The notes under the pieces are model-generated. The model did not search any database. It saw only the letters and a list, made by a program, of their open reading frames with translations, and had not been told where the DNA came from. A program made the translations under genes and the position numbers. Below are positions 41,809-49,962 of a stretch of DNA of 64,000 bases, in pieces (position 1 is the stretch's first letter; every line of letters starts with the position of its first letter). This stretch comes from Verrucomicrobiaceae bacterium (GTDB taxonomy: Bacteria > Verrucomicrobiota > Verrucomicrobiia > Verrucomicrobiales > Verrucomicrobiaceae): positions 62,001 through 126,000 of the forward strand of contig JAIXYN010000021.1 of NCBI GenBank assembly GCA_027490195.1. The letters are read 5' to 3'.

Positions 41809-42363
41809 ATGCTCGCGTCAAATACACACCGCTTCACCGTGGAGGATTATTATCGGATGGCCGAGACGGGCATCCTGAAGCCGGACGCACGGGTGGAACT
41901 CATCGAAGGGGAGATTGTTGATATGATGCCGATTGGTCCTTTTCATGCCGGTGCGGGCTCCGAATTGAGCGGCTTGTCTAGCTGCCTGGCTCAGGGACGT
42001 TGGGTGGTTTGGAACCAGAACCCCCTGCGCATTGATGAGCACAGCGAACCTCAGCCGGACCTGATGCTTCTCCGTCCTTCCGCCAAAAAGTACAAGCAGT
42101 CCCATCCGACCCCTGAGGACGTGATCCTACTGGTGGAAATTGCCGACTCCACGCTTCGGCGCGACCGCGAAATCAAGCTCCCGCTCTATGCCAAGGCGGG
42201 CATCGAGGAAGTGTGGATCTTGAACGTGCCGGAGAGGCAGATCGAAGTGTATCGGGAGCCAAACTACCTTGGCTACGAGACCAAATTCGTGACCCGTGAG
42301 GGCGGGCTGGCACCTCAAGCCTTTCCAGACGCCGAGATCGATGTTCAGGATTTGTTGCAGTGA
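41809..42363 (+). CDS. Uma2-family (DUF820) putative nuclease
   Basis: A 184-residue protein with the Uma2 PD-(D/E)XK-like layout: FTVEDYYRMAETGILKPDARVELIEGEIVDMMPIGPFH, then EPQPDLMLL (first acidic residue), VILLVEIADST (the ExK-like strand, here VEI) and LRRDREIKLPLYAKAGIEEVWILNV. The family is found in large numbers in cyanobacteria, Planctomycetota and Verrucomicrobiota; its nuclease activity is predicted, not proven, and it is often linked to mobile DNA. It begins 90 bp from the divergent barrel gene. Confidence 0.92.
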   Translation: MLASNTHRFTVEDYYRMAETGILKPDARVELIEGEIVDMMPIGPFHAGAGSELSGLSSCLAQGRWVVWNQNPLRIDEHSEPQPDLMLLRPSAKKYKQSHPTPEDVILLVEIADSTLRRDREIKLPLYAKAGIEEVWILNVPERQIEVYREPNYLGYETKFVTREGGLAPQAFPDAEIDVQDLLQ

Positions 42364-42390
42364 CGCAGGCGCTTGGCTTCTTGCGGCACC

Positions 42391-43590
42391 ATGAAGCCGC
42401 TGATCACACTCGCCCTACTGTCTTTCCTTTTTTGCTCCCTCACCCACGCCGAGCCCACCAAGGTCAAGCTCTGGCCCGATGGCGCACCGGGGGCGAAGGG
42501 GACTGAGGACAAAGACCAGCCCTTCATTAACGTCTGGCCAGCGGCCAAGGACAAAGCCAATGGGGCGGCTTTTGTCGTCTGCCCTGGGGGTGGTTACGGT
42601 GGTCTGGCGGCTGACCATGAAGGCGTGCAGGTGGCCAAGTGGTTCAACGGCCTCGGCGTCTCCGCCTTCGTGTTGCATTACCGCCTCGGCAGTCAGGGCT
42701 ATCACTTTCCAACGCAGCTCATCGATGTGCAGCGCGCCATCCGCCATGTGCGGGCTAATGCGCAGCAGTATGGCATCGACCCCAACCGCATCGGCATCAT
42801 CGGTTTCTCCGCAGGCGGCCATCTCACCTCCATGGCGGCCACCATGTTCGATGAGAAACCCGAAGGCGCGACCAATGACGCCATCGATCAAGTCAGCGCC
42901 CGTCCCGATGTTGCGGCACCGACCTACCCCGTGATCACGATGATCGAGAGCTACGGCCACAGAGGCTCCCGCAAAAACCTGCTCGGTCCGAACGACAACG
43001 ACGAACTCGCCAAGCACGTGAGCACCGAAAGGCGTGTCACGGCAAGCACTCCGCCCATCTTCATTTTCCAGACCGATGAAGATGCTGGAGTCCCCGCAGA
43101 GAACGCGGTGGCTTTTTACCTCGCCTGCCGGAAGAACAAAGTCCCCGCCGAGCTCCACATCTACCGCCCCGGCCCGCATGGCGTCGGTCTGTTCTTGGGC
43201 GATCCCGTGATCGGCACTTGGAGCGGTCATCTGCGCGACTGGTTGCGCAATCAGGGCTTCCTCAAGCCGATGAAGCGCACCGCCATCAATGGAAAGGTCA
43301 CTGTGAATGGCAAACCCGTCAGTTGGGGTAGTGTCATTTTCGCTTCAGACGATCCTTCCGCACCCGTGGCCTGCGCACGGGTCATGGGCGGCAAATTTAA
43401 GCTCGATGAAAAAAACGGCCCCATCGTCGGCAAAGTGAAGCTGACCGTCAGCTACAGCGCAGCGGATGTCCCCGGTCTGGAGACAGCGGATGGCACCGTC
43501 ACGACGAAGGAGCAAAAGCCCGGTGCAGGTGACTGGGGCCTCGACATTGCCGATGGCGCAAAGGATGTGGAGCTGGCGGTAACAAAGTGA
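42391..43590 (+). CDS. Secreted alpha/beta hydrolase (esterase) with C-terminal beta domain
   Basis: A 399-residue protein, start ATG 42391, signal peptide MKPLITLALLSFLFCSLTHA. The esterase domain of the BD-FAE/acetyl-xylan-esterase type has AAFVVCPGGGYGGLAADHEG as the oxyanion loop, IGIIGFSAGGHLTSMAATMF as nucleophile elbow (GxSxG), FQTDEDAGVPAENAVAFYLAC with the acid, and RPGPHGVGLF with the His. The last 100 residues (ING KVTVNGKPVSWGSVIF..) resemble the carboxypeptidase-regulatory-like transthyretin domain. It probably deacylates plant or algal polysaccharides. A terminator for fabF follows. Confidence 0.88.
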   Translation: MKPLITLALLSFLFCSLTHAEPTKVKLWPDGAPGAKGTEDKDQPFINVWPAAKDKANGAAFVVCPGGGYGGLAADHEGVQVAKWFNGLGVSAFVLHYRLGSQGYHFPTQLIDVQRAIRHVRANAQQYGIDPNRIGIIGFSAGGHLTSMAATMFDEKPEGATNDAIDQVSARPDVAAPTYPVITMIESYGHRGSRKNLLGPNDNDELAKHVSTERRVTASTPPIFIFQTDEDAGVPAENAVAFYLACRKNKVPAELHIYRPGPHGVGLFLGDPVIGTWSGHLRDWLRNQGFLKPMKRTAINGKVTVNGKPVSWGSVIFASDDPSAPVACARVMGGKFKLDEKNGPIVGKVKLTVSYSAADVPGLETADGTVTTKEQKPGAGDWGLDIADGAKDVELAVTK

Positions 43591-43624
43591 ATGGTGCCTC
43601 CGAGGTCCTGATAGGAGCATTGCA

Positions 43625-43660
43625 CAAAAAAGACGGGTGGGCTTTCGCCGCACCCGTCTT
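43625..43660 (-). terminator. Rho-independent terminator of fabF
   Basis: On the minus strand, AAGACGGGTG, an 11-nt loop, CACCCGTCTT (43630-43660), directly followed by a run of T (43625-43629). A ten-bp perfect stem and a T-tract make this the clearest intrinsic terminator in the window. It is 18 bp past the fabF stop and also lies 35 bp past the esterase stop. Confidence 0.88.
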
Positions 43661-43677
43661 GAGATTCGGGGTCTGGT

Positions 43678-44922
43678 TTAGAACTTCTTGATCAGCAGCG
43701 CGGCATTGTGGCCGCCGAAGCCGAAAGAGTTGCTCAGGACGGCGTCGATTTTGGCCGGACGTGCGGTGTTTGGCACAACGTCCACGTCCACCTCGGGATC
43801 GAGGTTTTCGACGTTGATCGTGGGGGGAGCCACCTGGTCCCGGATCGCGCAGATGGAGGCGATGAGCTCCACGCCACCGGCAGCGCCGAGCAGGTGACCG
43901 GTCATCGACTTGGTGCCGGAGACGAGCAGGCCCTTGGTGGCGTAGTCACCAAAGACGCGCTTGATGGCGCGAAGTTCGCACAAATCACCCATGGGGGTCG
44001 AGGTGGCGTGAGCGTTGATGTATTGAATGTCGGTCACGTTCAGCTTGGCATGGCGCAGGGCCATCTCCATGCACTTGGCTGCACCCAGACCTTCGGGATG
44101 CGGGGAGGTGAGGTGGTAGGCATCGGCCGTGGCTCCATAACCGACCAGTTCGGCAAAAATCGGGGCACCGCGCTTTTTGGCGTGCTCAAGCTCTTCGATG
44201 ACGACGACGCCAGCGCCTTCGCCCATGACGAAGCCGTCGCGGGCCTTGTCCCAGGGGCGGGATGCCCGCTCAGGGTCGTCGTTGCGCATGCTCAGAGCCT
44301 TCATGTTAGCGAAACCAGCGAGGCCGCAGGGGCGGATGGAGGCTTCAGCGCCGCCGCAGATCATCACGTCAGCATCGCCAAACTTAATGTTGCGCCAGGC
44401 TTCGCCGATGTTGTTGTTGGAAGTCGCGCAGGCCGTGACGATGGCCATGTTTGGTCCCATGAAGCCGTATTCCGCCGCGATCATGCCGCTGGCGATGTTT
44501 GAGATCATCATGGGGATGATGAAGGGGGAGACGCGTGCAGGGGATTTCGTCAGCAGCACCTCATACTGGGTTTCCAGGGTGCCAAGACCGCCGATGCCGC
44601 TGCCGACCATGACGCCAACGCGGTGGGGGTCGAGGCTGTCTGGGTTCAAGCCAGCGTCTTTGGCCGCCATTTTCGAGGCCGCCATGGCAAACTGGAAGTA
44701 GCGGTCGGCGCGGCGTGCGTCCTTGTGATTGTTGAAATGGACGGACGGATCAAAGTCCACCACCTCCCCGGCGATCTTGCAGTCGTACTTCTCAGTGTCC
44801 ATGGACTGGATGCGACGGATGCCGCTTTTGCCTGCCTGGATGTTCTTCCAAAAGTCATCTTTATTGTTGCCAACGGGGGAGACGACTCCCATGCCGGTGA
44901 TGACTACGCGACGCTCGCTCAT
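43678..44922 (-). CDS. fabF: 3-oxoacyl-ACP synthase II
   Basis: A 414-residue enzyme, normal length, starting MSERRVVITGMGVVSPVGNN. The triad is intact: C165 in VTACATSNNNIGEAW, H305 in NAHATSTPMGD, H343 in KSMTGHLLGAAGG. It elongates acyl-ACP in fatty-acid synthesis. Note ACATSNN instead of the common ACATGAH after the nucleophile. An acpP gene, often directly upstream of fabF, is absent; upstream is a divergent LolA-like gene. A strong terminator follows. Housekeeping function is most likely; a pathway role is possible but less so. Confidence 0.94.
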   Translation of the reverse strand: MSERRVVITGMGVVSPVGNNKDDFWKNIQAGKSGIRRIQSMDTEKYDCKIAGEVVDFDPSVHFNNHKDARRADRYFQFAMAASKMAAKDAGLNPDSLDPHRVGVMVGSGIGGLGTLETQYEVLLTKSPARVSPFIIPMMISNIASGMIAAEYGFMGPNMAIVTACATSNNNIGEAWRNIKFGDADVMICGGAEASIRPCGLAGFANMKALSMRNDDPERASRPWDKARDGFVMGEGAGVVVIEELEHAKKRGAPIFAELVGYGATADAYHLTSPHPEGLGAAKCMEMALRHAKLNVTDIQYINAHATSTPMGDLCELRAIKRVFGDYATKGLLVSGTKSMTGHLLGAAGGVELIASICAIRDQVAPPTINVENLDPEVDVDVVPNTARPAKIDAVLSNSFGFGGHNAALLIKKF

Positions 44923-45040
44923 GTGTATAATTTAGGGGTTGATTCGAAGGCTGAGAGAACACGGTTTGCACGGTGGGGCAAGGGAAAACATGGCAGCGAA
45001 AGGCTTGAGCCTCGTGCGATTTGGGTGTCTGGCTTGAGTT

Positions 45041-45673
45041 ATGAAACGTTTACCCTCAGTTTTTGTCGCCTCCCTGTGGCTGACGTTGCCCGCTTTCGCG
45101 GCACCGGATCCTGCGCTCATTCCCCCCGTGATGCGGGAATGGATGGCGGCGGAGAAGGGCATTGGCAGCATCAAAGTTGCCTTCCACCAGACGCGTACGA
45201 CGCCCGCGCTCAAGGAGCCCGTCACCGCCAGCGGGCGTTTCTGGCGCATGGCCGACGGCCGTTTTCGCCTGGAACTGGGGTCACCTGCCACGACGATTCT
45301 TATTTTCGACAAAGCATCCGTCCGCCTCAAAGAAAGCGTAGAGGCTCCCTGGCAGACCCTGAAACCCGACGACAGCCGCGTGCGCGTCTGGATGAAATTC
45401 CTCAGCGGGCGCGAGATGGACCCTGAATCTCTGACGAACAACTTCACTCTCAAGGTCACCCAGCAGGAGAAGAGCTACATCACCGTGGCCATGATTCCAC
45501 GGCCTCTTCTCATCAAAAAGTATCTCAGGCAGCTCGACATGCAGATCGAGCCCGGCGGCAGGCGGCTCCTCAGTTTTCGCGTGGTGCAGGGGGATGGGTC
45601 CACGCTTTTGCTCAATTTTGGCCCGCCAGAGAAACTCGTGGGCGATTTAGCTCAACTGTTTCGGCCTCAATAA
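45041..45673 (+). CDS. LolA-like outer-membrane lipoprotein carrier
   Basis: A 210-residue protein with signal peptide MKRLPSVFVASLWLTLPAFA. The LolA-like pattern is IGSIKVAFHQTRTTPALKEPVTASGRFWRMADGRFRLELGSPATTILIFDKASVRL, then a beta-rich body and MDPESLTNNFTLKVTQQEKSYI. LolA shuttles lipoproteins across the periplasm; relatives without lolB/CDE partners occur in aryl-polyene clusters. It overlaps the convergent polyprenyl synthase stop by seven bases. The divergent gene is fabF. Confidence 0.82.
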   Translation: MKRLPSVFVASLWLTLPAFAAPDPALIPPVMREWMAAEKGIGSIKVAFHQTRTTPALKEPVTASGRFWRMADGRFRLELGSPATTILIFDKASVRLKESVEAPWQTLKPDDSRVRVWMKFLSGREMDPESLTNNFTLKVTQQEKSYITVAMIPRPLLIKKYLRQLDMQIEPGGRRLLSFRVVQGDGSTLLLNFGPPEKLVGDLAQLFRPQ

Positions 45674-46551
45674 TCCCGGTTCAGCAGGTGGTCTGAGAGC
45701 TGGCGCAGCCGCAAGGCGGCGTCGCCAAACACATCAAGCGCCCGATGTGACACCTCGGTGAGGCGGTGCGCCTCCGCACGGGAGGCCTCTAGGCCCATCA
45801 GTGCCGGGTAGGTGCTCTTTTCTGCCGCGATGTCCTTGCCAGCGCTTTTCCCGAGTTTCTCGCTCGTCTGCGTCACGTCGAGGATGTCGTCGATGATCTG
45901 GAAGGCCAGACCGGTGGCCATGCCGAAGTCATGCAGCGCCTGCATCTGCTCTGGGCTCGCGTTGGCGCTCATGCCGCCGAGTTTTACGCTGGTCGTGAGC
46001 AGCGCGGCGGTTTTGCCTTCATGGATGAAGCGCAGATCCTCGATGGGAAGCTTTTTGCCCTCGCCTTGCAGATCCGCCACCTGACCTCCCACAAGATGCA
46101 GGCTGCCTGCCGTGCGTGCGAGTTCCAGCACCATCACCGCTGTGGGATGCTGGGCGGCCATCGGCGTCTTCGTCACCAGTTCAAAAGCCAGGGCCTGAAG
46201 GGCGTCACCCGCCAGCAGGGCAATCGCCTCGCCATAGACCTTGTGGCAGGTTGGCACGCCGCGGCGCATGTCATCGTCGTCCATGCAGGGCAGGTCGTCG
46301 TGAATGAGCGAGTAGGTGTGCAGGCATTCGACGGCACAGGCATTGTAAACTGCATCTTCCGCGGTGCCTCCACAGGCTTCTGCCGCCGCGAGGCAGAGAA
46401 TCGGCCGCAGCCGTTTGCCGCCGGCGAACATGCTGTGCCGCATTGCCTGATGCAGTGTGATTGGCCGCGTGTCAGAGCCCGGGATAAGACGGTTCAGCGC
46501 TGAATCAACAAACTGGCAGCGCTGGGCGAGGTATTCTTTGAGGTCGGACAT
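45667..46551 (-). CDS. Polyprenyl diphosphate synthase (farnesyl/geranylgeranyl type)
   Basis: A 294-residue trans-prenyltransferase. First aspartate-rich motif SLIHDDLPCMDDDDMRRG (from D85), the two-residue-insert form of bacterial IspA/CrtE; second motif FQIIDDILDVTQ; GGKRLRPILCLAAAEACGG at the start and KSTYPALMGLEASRAEA near the end. It condenses isopentenyl diphosphate with allylic primers to make C15 or C20 products for undecaprenyl, quinone or carotenoid synthesis. Chain length cannot be judged from the sequence alone. Start ATG 46551. Confidence 0.93.
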   Translation of the reverse strand: MSDLKEYLAQRCQFVDSALNRLIPGSDTRPITLHQAMRHSMFAGGKRLRPILCLAAAEACGGTAEDAVYNACAVECLHTYSLIHDDLPCMDDDDMRRGVPTCHKVYGEAIALLAGDALQALAFELVTKTPMAAQHPTAVMVLELARTAGSLHLVGGQVADLQGEGKKLPIEDLRFIHEGKTAALLTTSVKLGGMSANASPEQMQALHDFGMATGLAFQIIDDILDVTQTSEKLGKSAGKDIAAEKSTYPALMGLEASRAEAHRLTEVSHRALDVFGDAALRLRQLSDHLLNRDY

Positions 46552-46818
46552 GGCATCACTGTGAAGCCGTGACTCCGCCTGAATTCAAGCAGGATTAACA
46601 ACTCCGGATGCGTGTGGTTCGGTTTTAATCACGTTAAGTTCATCTGTTTTATTCTCTAATAATTGCATGTATGTGATGCGGGAAGATATTAAAAGTGAAC
46701 AAAATAATTTTTTAACTGTCTTAGGTGTTCAGTATTCATGAGAAATGGCATGCCACAAGGGCATGACTGAAGTCATGTGATGCTGGGATTGGTCGATAAT
46801 AGCACAAGTCTGTGAAAG
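46552..46818. other. AT-rich intergenic region upstream of a histidine kinase gene
   Basis: No gene seen in this 267-bp stretch, whose AT content is visibly higher than anywhere else in the window (for example AACAAAATAATTTTTTAACTG around 46698). It holds GGCATGCC (46748-46755) and CATGAC/GTCATG with a 4-nt loop (46764-46779). These symmetric sites upstream of a sensor kinase are candidate regulator-binding sites. The region may also mark a junction of transferred DNA, since the next two genes are a kinase and a broken regulator. Confidence 0.5.
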
Positions 46819-48129
46819 ATGAGGTTCTGCATGGTTTCAAAAGTGGCGTCTAAATCATTCGATGAAGGAGTTTTAATAGAGGGTAAAGCACGTCTGGCGG
46901 GCAAATATCTCTCCTCCCATTGGATGGTGCTGGCCGCGAGTGCGATTCTGGCCTGGATCAGCCTACTGCCAATCGTGTGGATTGGTTACCTGATGGTCCA
47001 CTACAACATGGTGGCCAAGGCTACGATACTGATCGCCTCAGGACTGCTGGTATTTTGCTTGAACCTTTTTCTTCTCCAACGGTTGTTATTCGACATCTAC
47101 CAAGAGGAGCGTTTCAGGAAGCAAATGACTCTCAGTTGGGTTCAGATTGCTGGGATTTTTGCTGTTCAGCTGCTCTTGTCTCTCACCTGCAACCATTTGG
47201 CTGAGTCGTTCAATCCCATCGGCATGCAGCAATGGTTGTGGATGCCCGTCGCTGCTTTTGCAGGGGTGCTATTGAGACGGCGCCGACACATGTTTTTGGT
47301 GCTGTTCATCACCCTTGCCATTTCAACCGTCCATGAATACGTCGCCCGCGGTCCGAATCCGGCTGTGTTTTGGATGTGTGGCCAGATCACCACCAGTGTG
47401 TTCATCATGGGCTGCTGTTTTGTGATGGCGCAGGCATCGAGGCAGCGCATGAACACGTCACGTCTGGCGGCGGAGCTGCGTTCCGCCAATGCCCAGCTTG
47501 AACTGCAGGCAGATCAGGCGGCGGTTCTAGCCGTGGCGCAGGAGCGCAACCGCCTGGCACGGGAAATTCATGACGCCGTGGGACACAGCCTGACGGTTGT
47601 CGGTGCGCAGCTCGATGCCGCTGAGGCCTTGATGCATCAGGAGCCCTCCCGTGCGCTGGACTCGATCCAGAAAGCGCAGCGCGCCAACCGGGAAGGGCTG
47701 GCGGAAATCCGACGTTCGGTTTCGTCCATGCGTGCCACCCCGCAGGAGCATCGCACTCTTGCCGAGTCTCTAGCTTCTCTGATTACCAGCGTCGAACGGC
47801 CCGGCTTGAAGCTGGTGCTGCAGCAGTCTGGGAAGTCACGTTCCTTGCCATCGCTGGCGGAGATTTCGCTGTATCGCTGCGCGCAGGAGGGCATTACCAA
47901 CGCCTGTAGGCATGCGGGCGCGTCGGAGATCACGGTGCATCTCGATTTTACCAGTGATGCAAGCGTCGCCCTCAGTGTGGTGGACAATGGCCGTGGCTTC
48001 AACACCATTCCTGAAGACAGGCATGGATTGAAAGGCTTGCGCGAGCGTGCGGCTCTGCTCAATGGTGACTTTTTTGCAGGAACAGAGAAGCATGGCGGTG
48101 GCTGCTGCCGCATGACGATTCCTGTGTAA
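46819..48129 (+). CDS. NarL-type sensor histidine kinase (HisKA_3)
   Basis: A 436-residue kinase. Six membrane helices (about 34-60, 68-88, 107-124, 140-152, 158-171, 184-205) form the sensor. HisKA_3 follows, with phospho-acceptor H251 in LAREIHDAVGHSLTVVGAQLDAAEAL, and an HATPase_c domain with N361 in EGITNACRHAGASEITVHL and D389 in DNGRGFN, then GLKGLRERAALLNGD. All catalytic features appear intact. It should phosphorylate a LuxR-type response regulator; the adjacent one is broken. The signal is unknown. The start is ATG 46819; ATG 46831 would also fit. Confidence 0.92.
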   Translation: MRFCMVSKVASKSFDEGVLIEGKARLAGKYLSSHWMVLAASAILAWISLLPIVWIGYLMVHYNMVAKATILIASGLLVFCLNLFLLQRLLFDIYQEERFRKQMTLSWVQIAGIFAVQLLLSLTCNHLAESFNPIGMQQWLWMPVAAFAGVLLRRRRHMFLVLFITLAISTVHEYVARGPNPAVFWMCGQITTSVFIMGCCFVMAQASRQRMNTSRLAAELRSANAQLELQADQAAVLAVAQERNRLAREIHDAVGHSLTVVGAQLDAAEALMHQEPSRALDSIQKAQRANREGLAEIRRSVSSMRATPQEHRTLAESLASLITSVERPGLKLVLQQSGKSRSLPSLAEISLYRCAQEGITNACRHAGASEITVHLDFTSDASVALSVVDNGRGFNTIPEDRHGLKGLRERAALLNGDFFAGTEKHGGGCCRMTIPV

Positions 48130-48133
48130 ACGT

Positions 48134-48574
48134 ATGTGTGCACCCATCAAGACTCTTCTTGTCGATGATCAGGCCTTGTTTCGCGAGGCCATGCATACCC
48201 TCCTGGCGCTCGACAACGGTGTGGAGATTGTCGCCTAAGCTGCGAATGGCGAGGAGGCCTTGCGCTTGGTCGCCGAACACCGGCCGCAGGTCGTGCTGAT
48301 GGATCTGCGCATGCCGCTGATGTGTGGTGCAGAGGCCACCCGGAGGATTCGAGCCATCTAGCCTGAGATAAGGGTCTTGGTGCTCACCACATTCGATCAA
48401 GAGGAGGATGTGTTTGATGCACTGCGCGCGGGTGCCTCTGGCTACGTCCTCAAAAACACCCCCTCGGCACAACTGGTGCAGGCCATCAAGATCGTTGCCG
48501 CTGGGCAGGCCTACCTGCAGGCGCCGGACCGCACTGGAGCTGCGCTCAAGGCGCGTGATCTCGGGTTGGGTTGA
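48134..48574 (+). pseudogene. Broken NarL-family response regulator (receiver domain only)
   Basis: Reading from ATG 48134, MCAPIKTLLVDDQALFREAM starts a good receiver domain; the frame meets TAA at 48236-48238 and TAG at 48359-48361 and continues with receiver signatures on both sides: [20 protein letters not shown] (phospho-acceptor Asp) and VLVLTTFDQEEDVFDALRAGASGYVLKN. After the receiver the sequence ends at TGA 48572-48574 with no LuxR-type helix-turn-helix. The gene therefore has two nonsense mutations and lacks its output domain. It is four bases after the kinase stop, the place of a cognate partner. Confidence 0.88.
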
Positions 48575-48576
48575 AA

Positions 48577-49857
48577 TTACCTTGCCAGCAATTCCTCACC
48601 GCGATACACCACGCGCTCGACCATCCCTTGCAGGGTCTTGTCGAGGAAGGGGGTGTTGATGCTTTTCGACTTCATGAAGTCGCGGCTGAAGGTGGTGGTG
48701 CGGGCAGGATTGAAGACGATGAACTCGGCTGTGCCGCCTTCTTTGATCGGAACGGGAGGCAGCTTCATGAGGCGGCGGGGCTCGGCGCTGTAGCGCTGCA
48801 CGATGAGCTGCCAGCTGAGGATGTCTTTGGCGATGTAGCAGTCGTATAGCGAGACCAGGGCGGTTTCGAGGCCGGTGATGCCGAAGGGGGCGCTGGCAAA
48901 GTCCTGGTTCTTCTCAAACGGCGTGTGCGGGGCGTGGTCGGTGGCGATGACGTCGAACCAGCCGTCTTTGAGGCCCTGGAGCAGCGCGGCGTTGTCCTCC
49001 GGCGTGCGCAGCGGTGGGTTCATCTTGTAGTGCGTGTCGTAGTCGCCGATGTGCTCGTGATTGAACATCAGATGGTGCGGCGTGACCTCGCAGGTGACGC
49101 GGATGCCGCGATCCTTGGCACGCTTGATTGTGCGCATGCCTTCGATGGTGCTGACGTGCTGGATGTTGAGATGCACGCCGGTGTATTCCGCGAGGCGGAT
49201 GTCGCGTGAGATGCAGATCTCCTCGCTGATGTTCGGAATGCCTGGAAGACCGAGAGCGTAGCTGATTTTTCCTTCGTGCATGCAGCCCTTGCCGCTGAGT
49301 GCCTTGAGCTCGCAATGGCTGGAGAGCGGCAGATCGTAATCACGCGCGTATTCCATCGCGCGGCGCAGCACCTGGGGATTGTCCACGGCGTAACCGTCGT
49401 CGGTGAGCATGACGCAGCCGGCGGACTTCATGCCAGCGATGCCGGCGAGTTCCTCGCCCTTGCGGCCCTTGGTGATGGCTCCGCTGGTGTAGATTCCGGG
49501 GCCGATGCGGGTGCGGCGGGCGCTTTCCAGCACGCTGCGCACGACACCCGCATTGTCGATGGCGGGCGCGGTGTTGGGCATCAGGACAAAGCCGGTGACG
49601 CCGCCATTGATCGCGGCCTCGGCGCAAGAGGCGATGTTTTCCTTGTCCTCCTGGCCGGGTTCGCGGGCGTGAACGTGGATGTCAAAGAGCCCGGGTAGCA
49701 GGATGCGTCCGGTGCAGTCGATGATTTCCGCATTTTCGACGCCGGTGATGCCTTGTGCCACGCCGATAATCTGGCCTCCCTCGACGAGTACGTCGGCTGT
49801 CTGGATCTGCGGACTGTCTTCGCTGGCGATCTGGGCGTTGCGGTAAAGGCGTTTCAT
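48577..49857 (-). CDS. pyrC: Dihydroorotase
   Basis: A 426-residue enzyme of the class I (multidomain-type) dihydroorotase/amidohydrolase family that cyclises carbamoyl-aspartate in pyrimidine synthesis. Metal-site motifs: GLFDIHVHAREPGQEDKENI (HxH), a central GCMHEGKISYALGLPG with carboxylated-lysine context replaced by nearby loop sequence, LNIQHVSTIEGMRTI, CEVTPHHLMF, and DVIATDHAPHTPFEK. The conserved metal-bridging Lys is not obvious in the usual place, as in some non-catalytic or allosteric PyrC paralogues; the call is therefore dihydroorotase or close relative. It ends two bases from the regulator remnant. Confidence 0.88.
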   Translation of the reverse strand: MKRLYRNAQIASEDSPQIQTADVLVEGGQIIGVAQGITGVENAEIIDCTGRILLPGLFDIHVHAREPGQEDKENIASCAEAAINGGVTGFVLMPNTAPAIDNAGVVRSVLESARRTRIGPGIYTSGAITKGRKGEELAGIAGMKSAGCVMLTDDGYAVDNPQVLRRAMEYARDYDLPLSSHCELKALSGKGCMHEGKISYALGLPGIPNISEEICISRDIRLAEYTGVHLNIQHVSTIEGMRTIKRAKDRGIRVTCEVTPHHLMFNHEHIGDYDTHYKMNPPLRTPEDNAALLQGLKDGWFDVIATDHAPHTPFEKNQDFASAPFGITGLETALVSLYDCYIAKDILSWQLIVQRYSAEPRRLMKLPPVPIKEGGTAEFIVFNPARTTTFSRDFMKSKSINTPFLDKTLQGMVERVVYRGEELLAR

Positions 49858-49962
49858 GCAGTCATGATGTCAGGCATGATTTCGGCCTGTGCAAGCCTGT
49901 GAAATGAGATCGTCTGAAGCGGGGGGCTCCAAGTGATGCTGGCAGGAGTGCCCGCATCACTT

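Noticed and set aside
48134-48574. Stop-codon readthrough or recoding as an explanation for the regulator frame with TAA and TAG.
   Set aside because: Two different stop codons, no output domain, and normal stop use in all other genes make decay far more likely.
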